A stretch of DNA of 11,805 bases from Eubacteriaceae bacterium (GTDB taxonomy: Bacteria; Bacillota; Clostridia; Eubacteriales; Alkalibacteraceae): the NCBI GenBank assembly GCA_003446375.1, contig DMAW01000172.1, forward strand, positions 1 to 11,805. The letters are read 5' to 3'. The position numbers and the translations under genes are program-made. Every line of letters begins with the position of its first letter. The first letter of the stretch is position 1. The notes beneath the pieces were generated by a model, which was given only the letters and a program-made list of their open reading frames with translations, was not told where the DNA came from and ran no database searches. Below are positions 1-7,824 of the stretch, one piece after another.

Positions 1-132
1 GTCAGCCGTGTATGGGTTTGGGCAGATAACCGGTTTGAGGTTGTCTTAAATTTCAAAGACGAATTTCAGCTCATTATCGGCAATGTAAAGGGGGCGGAGG
101 CTGTATGCCAAAAACACTCGCTCTCTATATGA
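1..132 (+). CDS. Serine recombinase, C-terminal tail only (5' end outside window)
   Basis: An open frame runs from base 1 to a TGA at 130-132 and gives 43 residues. Its segment VWVWADNRFEVVLNF resembles the C-terminal strand of the next gene (IFVFESERFEIVWNY): both have a hydrophobic strand, then RFE, then V/I and N, followed by acidic and aromatic residues. Large serine recombinases of clostridial elements typically end this way. I infer that this is the end of another recombinase lying mostly upstream. Its last 28 bases overlap the start of the next gene, which suggests translational coupling. The final residues after the conserved strand look unconserved. The catalytic part is not in the window, so activity cannot be judged. 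Confidence 0.6.
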   Translation, partial: VSRVWVWADNRFEVVLNFKDEFQLIIGNVKGAEAVCQKHSLSI

Positions 133-1685
133 GGTTATCGTCCGAGGATGAAAATATCGGTGAAAGCGACAGCATTAAAAACCAGAGGGAGCTACTCCAT
201 AGATTTGTCGCAGAAAAGCGTGAGTTCAAGGATTGGGAGATATTAGAGTTCCAAGACGACGGATACTCTGGCACCAACTTTAACCGTCCGCAAATCAAAC
301 GCTTACTTATGCTGGTCAGACAAAAGCGGATTGACTGCATTATCGTAAAGGATTTCTCAAGGTTTGGACGTAATTATATTGATGTATGTGATTACTTGGA
401 GCAGGTATTCCCTCTTTATGGGGTACGCTTTATTGCAGTTAATGATATGTACGACAGCAACCAGACCAAGGGAAGTTCTGTTGGAATGGACGTTGCGTTG
501 AAGAGCATGGTAAGTGAGCTTTATAGCCGTGACATCTCAACGAAAATCCGAAGTTCCAATAAAGTCCGATGGTCCAATGGCAAATATCTTGGAACAATAG
601 CGTTTTATGGCTATCAGCTATCGGAAACGGAAAAAAACAAGCTAGTGATTGACAATCAAGCAGCTGTGGTGGTGAGACGTATTTTTCAAATGGCTGCGGA
701 TGGTGTAAATCCCAATGAGATAGCGGTTCTTTTGAATAAAGAAAAGATACCTTCACCACTGGCTTATCGCAAACAGAACGGTACAGACCTTGACCGTGGA
801 TGGAAAGTGGCGGATGACCGCCTATTATGGACACGATTTGCCATCAGGCGGATTCTTTGTGACGGGCGGTACACCGGGAAATTAGTTAGCTATAGACGGA
901 CAAAAGCGGATGTATCAACAAAACGGACAAAGGCGAATCCAAAATCAGAATGGATTATTGCTACGGATACGCATGAGCCGATTGTAACACAGGAGCTATT
1001 TGAGAAAGCCGATATTTGGTTTCCGAAAAGGGAAAATTCGCGCAAACCTGTTCCGTCCAGAGGGTATCCGCTGACCGGGATATTGAAGTGTGGATATTGC
1101 CATCATAATTTGACCCGTGCCAGTGTAAAGCAACCCTATTATCACTGCTACATGGCTAAGTATGAAGAAAGCGCTCCATGCAGTACAATCAAAGTGATGG
1201 AAACGGCATTTAGTGATATTCTGCTTGCCATCATCAACAAGCAGGTCAGCATGGTACTTCGTGATGGAAGAAATCCTTCGGAGTTCACCTTGACCAACCA
1301 TGAACGGATACAAAGTCTGCAAAAGGAAATCCAGCTCAAACAACAGGAAATTGAAAAACTGCGTGTAGTAAGGAAAAACGCCTTTGAAGAATATTGCTTT
1401 GAACACATTTCTAAAGAACAGTACGCAGCAATGCTTGAAGCCAACACCCAGCAGATGAACCTGATTTCAGAAAAACTCAAGGAACTGCAAACGGAATGTT
1501 CCTTGCTCACAGAAGATAAGCAGGAAACCGAGTATCAGCAGGTCCATCAAAAGTATGAGTTTGCTGATCAGCTTACCAAGGATATGGTGCTGGCCTTTGT
1601 GAAAGAAATCTTCGTATTTGAGAGTGAACGATTTGAAATTGTGTGGAATTATGAGGATTATTATAAAATGACAGGCCTGTTGTAG
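105..1685 (+). CDS. Large serine recombinase (site-specific DNA recombinase)
   Basis: This 526-residue protein should cut and rejoin DNA at attachment sites through a phosphoserine intermediate, to integrate or excise a mobile element. The resolvase domain (about 4-150) has the motif YMRLS with nucleophile Ser12 and the active-site region DFSRFGRN (83-90). A recombinase domain follows (about 165-290). A zinc ribbon has Cys329, Cys332, Cys348 and Cys359. A Glu/Lys/Gln-rich coiled coil (about 398-475) precedes the C-terminal strand. The length is normal for large serine recombinases and the frame is intact. The start at 105 has a GGAGG site at 96-100. It overlaps the preceding recombinase tail and lies next to the short recombinase-like gene, so the three probably act together at an element end. 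Which attachment site it uses is not evident. Confidence 0.93.
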   Translation: MPKTLALYMRLSSEDENIGESDSIKNQRELLHRFVAEKREFKDWEILEFQDDGYSGTNFNRPQIKRLLMLVRQKRIDCIIVKDFSRFGRNYIDVCDYLEQVFPLYGVRFIAVNDMYDSNQTKGSSVGMDVALKSMVSELYSRDISTKIRSSNKVRWSNGKYLGTIAFYGYQLSETEKNKLVIDNQAAVVVRRIFQMAADGVNPNEIAVLLNKEKIPSPLAYRKQNGTDLDRGWKVADDRLLWTRFAIRRILCDGRYTGKLVSYRRTKADVSTKRTKANPKSEWIIATDTHEPIVTQELFEKADIWFPKRENSRKPVPSRGYPLTGILKCGYCHHNLTRASVKQPYYHCYMAKYEESAPCSTIKVMETAFSDILLAIINKQVSMVLRDGRNPSEFTLTNHERIQSLQKEIQLKQQEIEKLRVVRKNAFEEYCFEHISKEQYAAMLEANTQQMNLISEKLKELQTECSLLTEDKQETEYQQVHQKYEFADQLTKDMVLAFVKEIFVFESERFEIVWNYEDYYKMTGLL

Positions 1686-1689
1686 ATAT

Positions 1690-1694
1690 GGAGG
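1690..1694 (+). promoter_or_regulatory. Ribosome binding site deciding the start of the short recombinase-like gene
   Basis: GGAGG lies five bases before the ATG at 1700. An in-frame ATG at 1688 would overlap this site and has no ribosome binding site of its own, so 1700 is the better start. Confidence 0.7.
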
Positions 1695-1699
1695 TAGAA

Positions 1700-2074
1700 A
1701 TGAAAAAATGTTGGCTCTATGCAAGAACTGCCAATAAAGATGATATAGCACTTGCTTTTCAGATAGAGAAATTGAGTGACTATGCCAATAAAAATAATCT
1801 TGTGATTGCAGGAATTACAGCAGAAAGCGTTGCAGGACGTAACTGTAATCGTGTTGGATTGAAAGAAACACTCCAAGCCATCAGGCGTAATCAGGCAGAT
1901 ACCGTATTGGTCACGGATTTATCACGAATCGGACGAAGCATTCCCGATGTTATAGAATGGCAGAGCAGAGTTTGTGAAGAAGGTGGAGCAGTTGTCTCCA
2001 TGCAGGATAGTATGTTTAGTTATTTGAAAACCTACGAACTGCTTAAACTTTGTTTTGAACAGAGATGTAGATAA
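1700..2074 (+). CDS. Short resolvase-domain protein lacking the catalytic serine
   Basis: The 124-residue protein covers only a resolvase N-terminal domain. The helix motif TDLSRIGRS (about 72-80) matches DFSRFGRN of the preceding recombinase. The N-terminal motif reads YARTA, so alanine (residue 11) stands where the nucleophilic serine of YxRxS belongs. The recombinase DNA-binding domain, zinc ribbon and coiled coil are absent. I infer a catalytically inactive partner, for example a regulator or directionality subunit of the adjacent recombinase. A decayed duplicate is the alternative, but the clean reading frame and good ribosome binding site argue against simple decay. It starts 14 bases after the preceding stop and is presumably cotranscribed with it. 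A hairpin follows directly. Confidence 0.75.
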   Translation: MKKCWLYARTANKDDIALAFQIEKLSDYANKNNLVIAGITAESVAGRNCNRVGLKETLQAIRRNQADTVLVTDLSRIGRSIPDVIEWQSRVCEEGGAVVSMQDSMFSYLKTYELLKLCFEQRCR

Positions 2075-2080
2075 AATAAC

Positions 2081-2120
2081 ATAAGCCAGCATCAGCAGTT
2101 TTTTGCTGATGCTGGCTTAT
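2081..2120. terminator. Strong hairpin, probable terminator of the recombinase module
   Basis: The arms 2081-2097 and 2104-2120 (ATAAGCCAGCATCAGCA and its complement) form a 17-bp perfect stem with a six-base loop. A short weak T stretch follows on the + strand, and an AT-rich flank on the other side could serve the - strand. It starts six bases after the stop of the short recombinase-like gene and probably insulates the defence operon from recombinase transcription. Its U-tract is poor, so a partly structural role cannot be excluded. Confidence 0.75.
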
Positions 2121-2180
2121 TTCAATTGTTTTCGGAAAAAATATTCCCTTATTTTTGTTATAGGTCATGGATTTTATTGG

Positions 2181-2189
2181 TGTTATAAT
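2181..2189 (+). promoter_or_regulatory. Candidate extended -10 promoter P1
   Basis: TGTTATAAT contains a perfect TATAAT at 2184-2189 preceded by the TGn extension. No good -35 hexamer lies at 16-18 bases, which fits an extended -10 promoter. Transcription would begin near 2196 and run through the inverted repeats into the operon. Confidence 0.45.
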
Positions 2190-2207
2190 TGGTAAATTAA
2201 GATGTAG

Positions 2208-2218
2208 GAGACAGTCTC
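2208..2218. promoter_or_regulatory. Palindrome GAGACAGTCTC, candidate operator
   Basis: Five-base arms GAGAC and GTCTC flank one central base. The site lies between the two candidate promoters, about 12 bases after the inferred P1 start and 16 bases before the P2 -35 hexamer. The next gene encodes a small HTH protein, so this is a reasonable autoregulatory site. Binding is inferred only from position and symmetry. Confidence 0.35.
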
Positions 2219-2232
2219 TTATTTTCGACGAG

Positions 2233-2248
2233 TATAGACAATGCTATA
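2233..2248. promoter_or_regulatory. Inverted repeat TATAG-N6-CTATA over the P2 -35 element
   Basis: Arms at 2233-2237 and 2244-2248 overlap the P2 -35 hexamer. A dimeric HTH protein bound here would block that promoter. The arms are short and AT-rich, so chance is a real alternative. Confidence 0.25.
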
Positions 2249-2264
2249 TAAAATGTGGTATTAT
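2235..2264 (+). promoter_or_regulatory. Candidate promoter P2 for the defence operon
   Basis: TAGACA (2235-2240) and TATTAT (2259-2264) are 18 bases apart, and TGG directly before the -10 gives a TGn extension. Transcription would start near 2271 and leave a leader of about 18 bases before the HTH gene. Confidence 0.5.
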
Positions 2265-2288
2265 TTATGATAAATGAGGTGTAGGAAT

Positions 2289-2513
2289 ATGCAAATATAT
2301 GAAGCTATAAAACAAATAAGAACAGAACTTGGATTAACCCAGGTAACATTTGCCCAAAAACTTCATGTAAGTTTTTCTACAGTAAACCGTTGGGAAAATG
2401 GCAGAGTAAAGCCTAATCGACTTGCCACAATAATGATTATTTCTTTGGCAGAAGAAACGGCAGTAAATAATGATGCAGTATCATTATTGAAATCTACCGT
2501 AGAGGGGGTGTGA
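2289..2513 (+). CDS. Small XRE-type HTH regulator, controller-like
   Basis: The 74-residue protein is almost entirely one Cro/C1-type helix-turn-helix (residues 5-55). The core is LTQVTFAQKLHVSFSTVNRW, followed by ENGRVKPN. It should bind DNA as a dimer. It is the first gene of the operon, and its size and position resemble the controller (C) proteins that delay restriction until methylation is established. That role is inferred. I chose ATG 2289 because GAGGTG (2276-2281) is well spaced before it, while an in-frame ATG at 2274 has no site. The stop lies five bases before the favoured ATPase start, so the two are translationally coupled. Inverted repeats just upstream are its likely targets. 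Confidence 0.85.
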   Translation: MQIYEAIKQIRTELGLTQVTFAQKLHVSFSTVNRWENGRVKPNRLATIMIISLAEETAVNNDAVSLLKSTVEGV

Positions 2514-2518
2514 TTACT

Positions 2519-4018
2519 ATGCAAGAAAAACCTTTTGTTGAATTAACTCCAGATGCACATCTTCTTATGTCCTCATTACGTTCTGTAGGCTATAAACCTG
2601 AAACAGCAATTGCGGATATAGTTGATAATTGTATTACAGCTGGTGCAGATGTAGTGAAAATACATTTTATTTGGGCTGGGAAAACGTCAAAGATTATTAT
2701 TTGCGATAACGGTATGGGAATGGATCAGGAAACGCTGATAAAATCAATGAAAATTGGAGCGTATTCTCCAAATCTAGTTAGAGCCAAAAATGATTTGGGA
2801 CGATTTGGAATGGGTATGAAAACAGCCGCTTTCTCAATGGGAAAGAAACTTGAGGTTGTTTCCAAGATAAATAATATTTTTTCAAATGCTTGCTGGGATT
2901 TATCATTTATTGAAGCAGATGCCTCAGGACTGTGGAAATTACTTATAGACGAAGATACAGAGTTTGCGAAATACTTAGATGATTGGAGCAATGGAACTAT
3001 AATAGTTATTGATGTTTTAGACCGAATAATACCTGAAAACAATTCAGAATCTCCCAAAGCAAAAAATAGTTTCTATGTTTTAATTGATGCTGTTTCAAAG
3101 CATTTAGGGCTTGTTTTTCATAGATTTATTGAAGAAAATAGTTTGCAGATTTCTATAAATGATGTTCCTGTTGTGGCGTGGAATCCGTTCTGTTTAAATA
3201 ATAATGCAACCCAAGAGCTTGGCGAAGAATTTTACTGTAAAGACGGTAAAGAAGTTGTTATACAGCCTTACACTTTGCCGCATAAAACGAAATTCAAAAC
3301 GGATAGTGAACTTTCAGATGCAGAAGGGCCATATGGAATAACTGCACATCAAGGAGTTTATGTTTATAGAAACCGAAGGTTGATTGTATTTGGAACTTGG
3401 TTTGGTTATATCCGTAAAGAACCAGCTTTTAACTTGGCGCGTATTAAACTGGATATAGGTACTGACAGTGATTATGATTGGAAAATTGATATCAAAAAGT
3501 CTTCTGCAACGCCTCCACTGTATATTCGGGATATATTGAACCGTACCATCGATATCTGTACAGAAACATCAGCAAAAGTATATAACTCAAGAGGTTCCTA
3601 CTCAAAGAATGTAATATCGCCTAACTTGGGATACGTATGGGAACAGCGAAAAAACAAACATGGATTTTACTCTTATCGCATCAACAAAAAGCATCCATTA
3701 TTGATAAGCATTAATAAGAAACTTGATAAAGTTGGGCAGGAAGATTTAGCGGCCTTTCTTGCATTAGTTGAAAATTTTGCACCTTTTTTACAGTCAGGCG
3801 TTATTGATTATCTGCATACAGATGGAAGTGAAGCACAGTCCCGTATGGATGAGTTGCAAAAGCAGATAGATATAGAAGAATTGAAGGGCTATATTAAAAG
3901 CTTTTTAAATAAAGGTTATGACAAAGATGAAATAGCACCCATAATTTTGGGTATGGCAAATTTTAGATACTTAAAGAATGATATTTTGAGAATATTTGAG
4001 GCGAATGATTATGATTAA
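2519..4018 (+). CDS. GHKL ATPase of the MutL/MORC-like defence family
   Basis: This 499-residue protein has the Bergerat ATP-binding fold. The N box is AIADIVDN (residues 30-37), G1 is CDNGMGM (62-68) and G2 is LGRFGMGMKTA (93-103). A downstream S5-like region holds HQGVYVYRNRRLI (277-289) and KKSSATPP (326-333), whose lysine is placed like the ATP-contacting lysine of MutL and MORC proteins. The tail is charged and helical. Such proteins are expected to close as a clamp on DNA when ATP binds. This is the MutL-like component of MZA-type systems. The N-box catalytic position is Asp33 rather than Glu. The start is uncertain: ATG 2519 sits behind AGAGGGGGTG, while GTG 2510 would overlap the HTH stop and add three residues. 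The gene overlaps the next by eight bases. Confidence 0.88.
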   Translation: MQEKPFVELTPDAHLLMSSLRSVGYKPETAIADIVDNCITAGADVVKIHFIWAGKTSKIIICDNGMGMDQETLIKSMKIGAYSPNLVRAKNDLGRFGMGMKTAAFSMGKKLEVVSKINNIFSNACWDLSFIEADASGLWKLLIDEDTEFAKYLDDWSNGTIIVIDVLDRIIPENNSESPKAKNSFYVLIDAVSKHLGLVFHRFIEENSLQISINDVPVVAWNPFCLNNNATQELGEEFYCKDGKEVVIQPYTLPHKTKFKTDSELSDAEGPYGITAHQGVYVYRNRRLIVFGTWFGYIRKEPAFNLARIKLDIGTDSDYDWKIDIKKSSATPPLYIRDILNRTIDICTETSAKVYNSRGSYSKNVISPNLGYVWEQRKNKHGFYSYRINKKHPLLISINKKLDKVGQEDLAAFLALVENFAPFLQSGVIDYLHTDGSEAQSRMDELQKQIDIEELKGYIKSFLNKGYDKDEIAPIILGMANFRYLKNDILRIFEANDYD

Positions 4019-6824
4019 AGTTCCACATGGTTTAACCGAAAGTCAAAGAAATTTATATATAGCAGCATACAACCGGTGTGTGGAATTGAAGTCTGTTTAT
4101 CCTGAACAGACTATTGCAGATATTGTGGAACAGGTTGTTTCTGATTTTTCTTCTATTATATTAAATAAGCAAAGTCTTAAGGATTTTCTTTTTGAAGAAA
4201 TTTCTGTGGAAATAGAGCCTGTGATCAATATTGTCAGTGATGAAATGAAGAACTCTGATTGGTGGAAACAACTAAAAAAATCGTCTGATTTTCAACCGGA
4301 ATATTGGACAAGATATTTTGAATATCTCCTGAAAAAGGATAATTGGAGTATAAATGCAGTAAGAGATATTGATGAAGCAACCGACGATGTTATGAATGTT
4401 ATATCAAATGCTTATATTCACAATAAAGAAGAACGCATGGGATTGGTTTTTGGCTATGTGCAGTCAGGTAAAACAGCGCATTATATTGGGTTAATTAATA
4501 AAGCTATTGATGCAGGGTATAAAATAATAATTGTTTTGAGCGGAATTCATAATAATTTGCGTAGCCAAACACAAGCAAGAATTGATGAAGAAGTTCTTGG
4601 ATATGAAACAAGTCTTGAGGCACAAGGAAACTTTCTTCATGCAAAAAATGCAATTGGTGTGGGAATTGGAAAAAATAATCAGATTGTTAATTCGCCATTA
4701 TATCAGTCTTTAACTACAAGAGATGAAAAAGGCGATTTTAATGTCAAAGTAGCCGGAACGTCAATGCATCCACCATATGCTATCGTTACAAAGAAGAATG
4801 CGTCCGTTTTGAGAAAATTGATTTCGTATTTTCAAAAGAGCCCATTTTCTGAAACAAGCACCAGTGGTGGAAAATATATTCCGTCAGAATTTCCTGCCTT
4901 AATTATAGATGATGAAGCCGATCAGGCATCACTTAATACTAATGAATGTTTTGATGCCGCAGGAAATGTATTGGATAACTATAACCCTACTACGATAAAT
5001 GGTCTCATCAGAGAGATGTTACAGCTATTTGAATGCCGTTCATATGTTGGGTATACAGCAACGCCCTTTGCTAATATTTTTATCCCTCCGCATATAAACG
5101 ATAACAAATATGGAAGTGACCTATATCCAAAAGATTTTATTCTGAGAATTCCGAGAGCAGATGGTTATATTGGAGCCAGAGAATTTTTTGGATTAACGGG
5201 GGAAGAAGAAACTCCTGCGATGCCGCTATGCCGAGATATTGTAGACGGAAAAAGTTACTTGGGAAAAGGAACGAAAGCAACTGATCCTGTAGGAGATATC
5301 CCTTCAGATCTTAAAAAAGCCATTAAAAGCTATGTAATATCAACAGCCATAAGGAATTTAAGAGGTCAAATCAATAAACCAAATACAATGCTGATCCACA
5401 TTGTTAAGTTTGTTGCTCAGCAGAATAAAATAAAGAAAAAAGTCGGCCAATATTTTAAAGAAGAAGTTGAAAATCTCATTATATACGGAGATCATGATAT
5501 TGAATATAGTTTAAAGACAATATGGGAAGAAGACTACAAAAAAACAACCTCTGCTATGATGTTGGATTTCCCGAAGCATATAAAAAATGTTGTTTTGTCT
5601 GAATGGACTGCTATATACAAAGAGATTAAGCGCCTTTTTATTGATAAGGAGTTTAAAATCTACAGCATTAACGGAAAAAGTATAGATTCCTTAATGTATA
5701 AGGATCATATAGGTAAACCGTTTAATGTTATAGCTATTGGCGGAGACAAACTATCCCGCGGACTTACCCTTGAGGGGCTTACTGTTAGTTATTTTACAAG
5801 AAGTTCCAATACATATGATACTTTGATGCAGATGGGACGCTGGTTCGGATACCGACCAGGTTATTTGGATTTATGCCGCCTTTATACAACTCCAATGTTA
5901 AAAAAGTATTTTTTACATATAAGCATGGCTACTGAAGAACTTGTCCATCAATTTGATTTTATGAATGAAGTGGATCAAACTCCAATGTCTTTTGGACTTA
6001 GAGTTGCAACTCATCCTGATCTTCTTATTTCAAGCAAGAACAAAGTAAGGACTGGAAAAGAGATGCAAAAGGATTTCAGCAATCACCTCAGCCAAACAAG
6101 ATCATTTGACGTTGCCCCAGAACAATATGACCGAAACTTTGCAGCTGTGGAAACATTACTTAAAGTGATTGGGAAACCGATGGATAAAGAGAAGTATTGG
6201 AGTCAGAGAAATCGCCCGGCTGTTGGAGAACATCTTTTTTGGACAAATGTTGCAGGTTTTGATATTGCCAACTTTTTAGAGGACTATGAAACCTCTAAAA
6301 ATGCGACAAGAGCCAACAGCCAGTATATGGCTGATTATATACGAAATCAGAATAAGTGTGGAGGACTAACAAAATGGACTGTGTGTTTAATTAATGTTGG
6401 CAGCGGTAAAAAGTTCTCTATAGCAGGAATTGCCGATATAGGATCAGGAATTGAGCGAGAAAAGGGTCTTACCGAAAGTGAAAATTTTTGTTCCATTCAT
6501 ACAATGACATCTGCTGGGCACGAATATCTTGATTATACAAAGGAACAGTTAGATGCTATAGATGAAATTAAAAAGCAAAGTACAACAGGTAACGAAAAGA
6601 CTCTGGCAGAGTTTATAAGAAAATCAACACGGCAAAGAGAATGTGGGCTTCTAGTACTCTATCCTATCGGTAAGGCTGGAATACTGACTGAAAGTAAGGG
6701 CAATCACAAAACACCTTTCGGTTTCGCTGTTGTATTTCCTCATAGAAAAGGACTTGGTACATTACAGTCATACAGAGTAACTGAGATTGCCGTTGAAAGG
6801 GAAAACTATGAGCTATACGAGTGA
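4011..6824 (+). CDS. Z1-domain superfamily 2 helicase-like ATPase
   Basis: This 937-residue protein carries Walker A GYVQSGKT (148-155), Walker B LIIDDEAD (297-304), the motif III-like YVGYTATPF (345-353) and the Z1 core GGDKLSRGLTLEG (577-589). QMGRWFGYR (607-615), resembling helicase motif VI, follows. It should use ATP to move along or remodel DNA, most likely loading the nuclease components on invading DNA; the precise activity is inferred. Z1 proteins occur in MZA and related restriction clusters next to MutL-like ATPases, DUF4420 and AIPR, as here. About 140 residues precede Walker A and about 300 follow the core without a recognised motif. ATG 4011 is nine bases after GAGG (3998-4001). 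ATG 4005 or TTG 3996 are poorer choices. It overlaps both neighbours. Confidence 0.9.
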   Translation: MIKVPHGLTESQRNLYIAAYNRCVELKSVYPEQTIADIVEQVVSDFSSIILNKQSLKDFLFEEISVEIEPVINIVSDEMKNSDWWKQLKKSSDFQPEYWTRYFEYLLKKDNWSINAVRDIDEATDDVMNVISNAYIHNKEERMGLVFGYVQSGKTAHYIGLINKAIDAGYKIIIVLSGIHNNLRSQTQARIDEEVLGYETSLEAQGNFLHAKNAIGVGIGKNNQIVNSPLYQSLTTRDEKGDFNVKVAGTSMHPPYAIVTKKNASVLRKLISYFQKSPFSETSTSGGKYIPSEFPALIIDDEADQASLNTNECFDAAGNVLDNYNPTTINGLIREMLQLFECRSYVGYTATPFANIFIPPHINDNKYGSDLYPKDFILRIPRADGYIGAREFFGLTGEEETPAMPLCRDIVDGKSYLGKGTKATDPVGDIPSDLKKAIKSYVISTAIRNLRGQINKPNTMLIHIVKFVAQQNKIKKKVGQYFKEEVENLIIYGDHDIEYSLKTIWEEDYKKTTSAMMLDFPKHIKNVVLSEWTAIYKEIKRLFIDKEFKIYSINGKSIDSLMYKDHIGKPFNVIAIGGDKLSRGLTLEGLTVSYFTRSSNTYDTLMQMGRWFGYRPGYLDLCRLYTTPMLKKYFLHISMATEELVHQFDFMNEVDQTPMSFGLRVATHPDLLISSKNKVRTGKEMQKDFSNHLSQTRSFDVAPEQYDRNFAAVETLLKVIGKPMDKEKYWSQRNRPAVGEHLFWTNVAGFDIANFLEDYETSKNATRANSQYMADYIRNQNKCGGLTKWTVCLINVGSGKKFSIAGIADIGSGIEREKGLTESENFCSIHTMTSAGHEYLDYTKEQLDAIDEIKKQSTTGNEKTLAEFIRKSTRQRECGLLVLYPIGKAGILTESKGNHKTPFGFAVVFPHRKGLGTLQSYRVTEIAVERENYELYE

Positions 6825-7824
6825 AATATATGAGGCACTTCTTAAGTCGGCTGAAGATACAGAACATGGAAAAAGCAGATTGGCACGCCGATTGAGAATG
6901 AGTAACAATATAGTGCTTATATTTGCAGTTGATAAAACCGAATATTCGCTGGAATTATATATTCAGGTTGATGAAGTGCCAAAGAACAATGCGTTTCCAC
7001 ATTGGAAAGGTATTGAGATTGGTATCGCCAGACTTCCGGAATATGGCGACGATATTGCTGAATATGTTCTCCTAAAGCAGACGTATCAGAGTGAAATACA
7101 TATTTTTCAAGTTGTTATAGAGGACATTAAACAGGCACTTGAAGCTCTCGAAGATTCTAAAAAAATGATTTTTTGCTTGGCTGCTGTCTTAGCAAAATGG
7201 AGAAACTTCTTTTTATTGGAAAAGGACATACGACTGTCACAAGAGCGAGAACAGGGACTATTAGGAGAACTCATATTTCTTAAACAGCTATTGGATATAT
7301 GCGGCTATGAAGCTGTAACATATTGGACAGGCTGTAATGATGAAACTCATGATTTTTATATCAAGTGGAATGCGGTTGAAGTAAAAACCACAGCACAAAA
7401 ATCCCCGTATAAAGTTGCCATCAGCAGTGAATATCAGCTAGATGCAAAAGATGTTTTGAATAATTTGTATCTGCAATTCTTTGCATTAAGGAAAAGTGAA
7501 AGTGATGGATTTACATTACCCGAAGCGGTTCATGACATTGAAAATGCTCTTGCTTCTGATGTCGAAAGTTTGCATCAGTTTGAACAAAACCTTCAAAAGT
7601 ATGGCTACTTAAAAGCTTGTGAAGAAATGTATCAAACTGGTTATTTCATTCGTGAATCTGGTTTGTATATAGTAAATTCAGATTTTCCAAGAATTGAAAA
7701 ATCTGAATTGAACGCAGGCATCAGCAATGTTACGTATGCTGTGAGCATTGATATGTGTCAAAAGTTTTTAATTCCAGATGCGATTAAATCTGTTTTGAAA
7801 GGGGGGGATTCTTATGTTGTCTGA
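6808..7824 (+). CDS. DUF4420 PD-(D/E)XK nuclease-like protein
   Basis: The 338-residue protein has a restriction-endonuclease-like core: GELIFL with Glu154, then HDF with Asp182, then VEVKTT with Glu191 and Lys193. This is the E-D-ExK arrangement of a metal-dependent PD-(D/E)XK nuclease, and all key residues are present. A mixed alpha/beta N-terminal part (1-145) and a helical C-terminal part carry no motif I recognise. It corresponds to the DUF component of MZA-type systems and is the most likely DNA-cutting subunit. Target and cutting pattern are unknown. ATG 6808 follows AAAGGG by six bases; an upstream TTG at 6787 lacks a site. The gene overlaps the Z1 stop by 17 bases and the AIPR start by 11. 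Confidence 0.85.
   Translation: MSYTSEIYEALLKSAEDTEHGKSRLARRLRMSNNIVLIFAVDKTEYSLELYIQVDEVPKNNAFPHWKGIEIGIARLPEYGDDIAEYVLLKQTYQSEIHIFQVVIEDIKQALEALEDSKKMIFCLAAVLAKWRNFFLLEKDIRLSQEREQGLLGELIFLKQLLDICGYEAVTYWTGCNDETHDFYIKWNAVEVKTTAQKSPYKVAISSEYQLDAKDVLNNLYLQFFALRKSESDGFTLPEAVHDIENALASDVESLHQFEQNLQKYGYLKACEEMYQTGYFIRESGLYIVNSDFPRIEKSELNAGISNVTYAVSIDMCQKFLIPDAIKSVLKGGDSYVV

Noticed and set aside
439..834. Open frame of 131 codons on the - strand within the large recombinase gene
   Set aside because: It is opposite the conserved resolvase and recombinase domains, and its product shows no recognisable domain.
2081..2120. Perfect 17-bp inverted repeat considered as a recombinase attachment site or transposon end
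   Set aside because: The short six-base loop and its position six bases after a stop codon fit a terminator. No second copy was seen near the right end of the window.
2121..2288. Small RNA or riboswitch in the leader before the operon
   Set aside because: Only short AT-rich inverted repeats are present, with no extended conserved-looking fold and no terminator/antiterminator pair.
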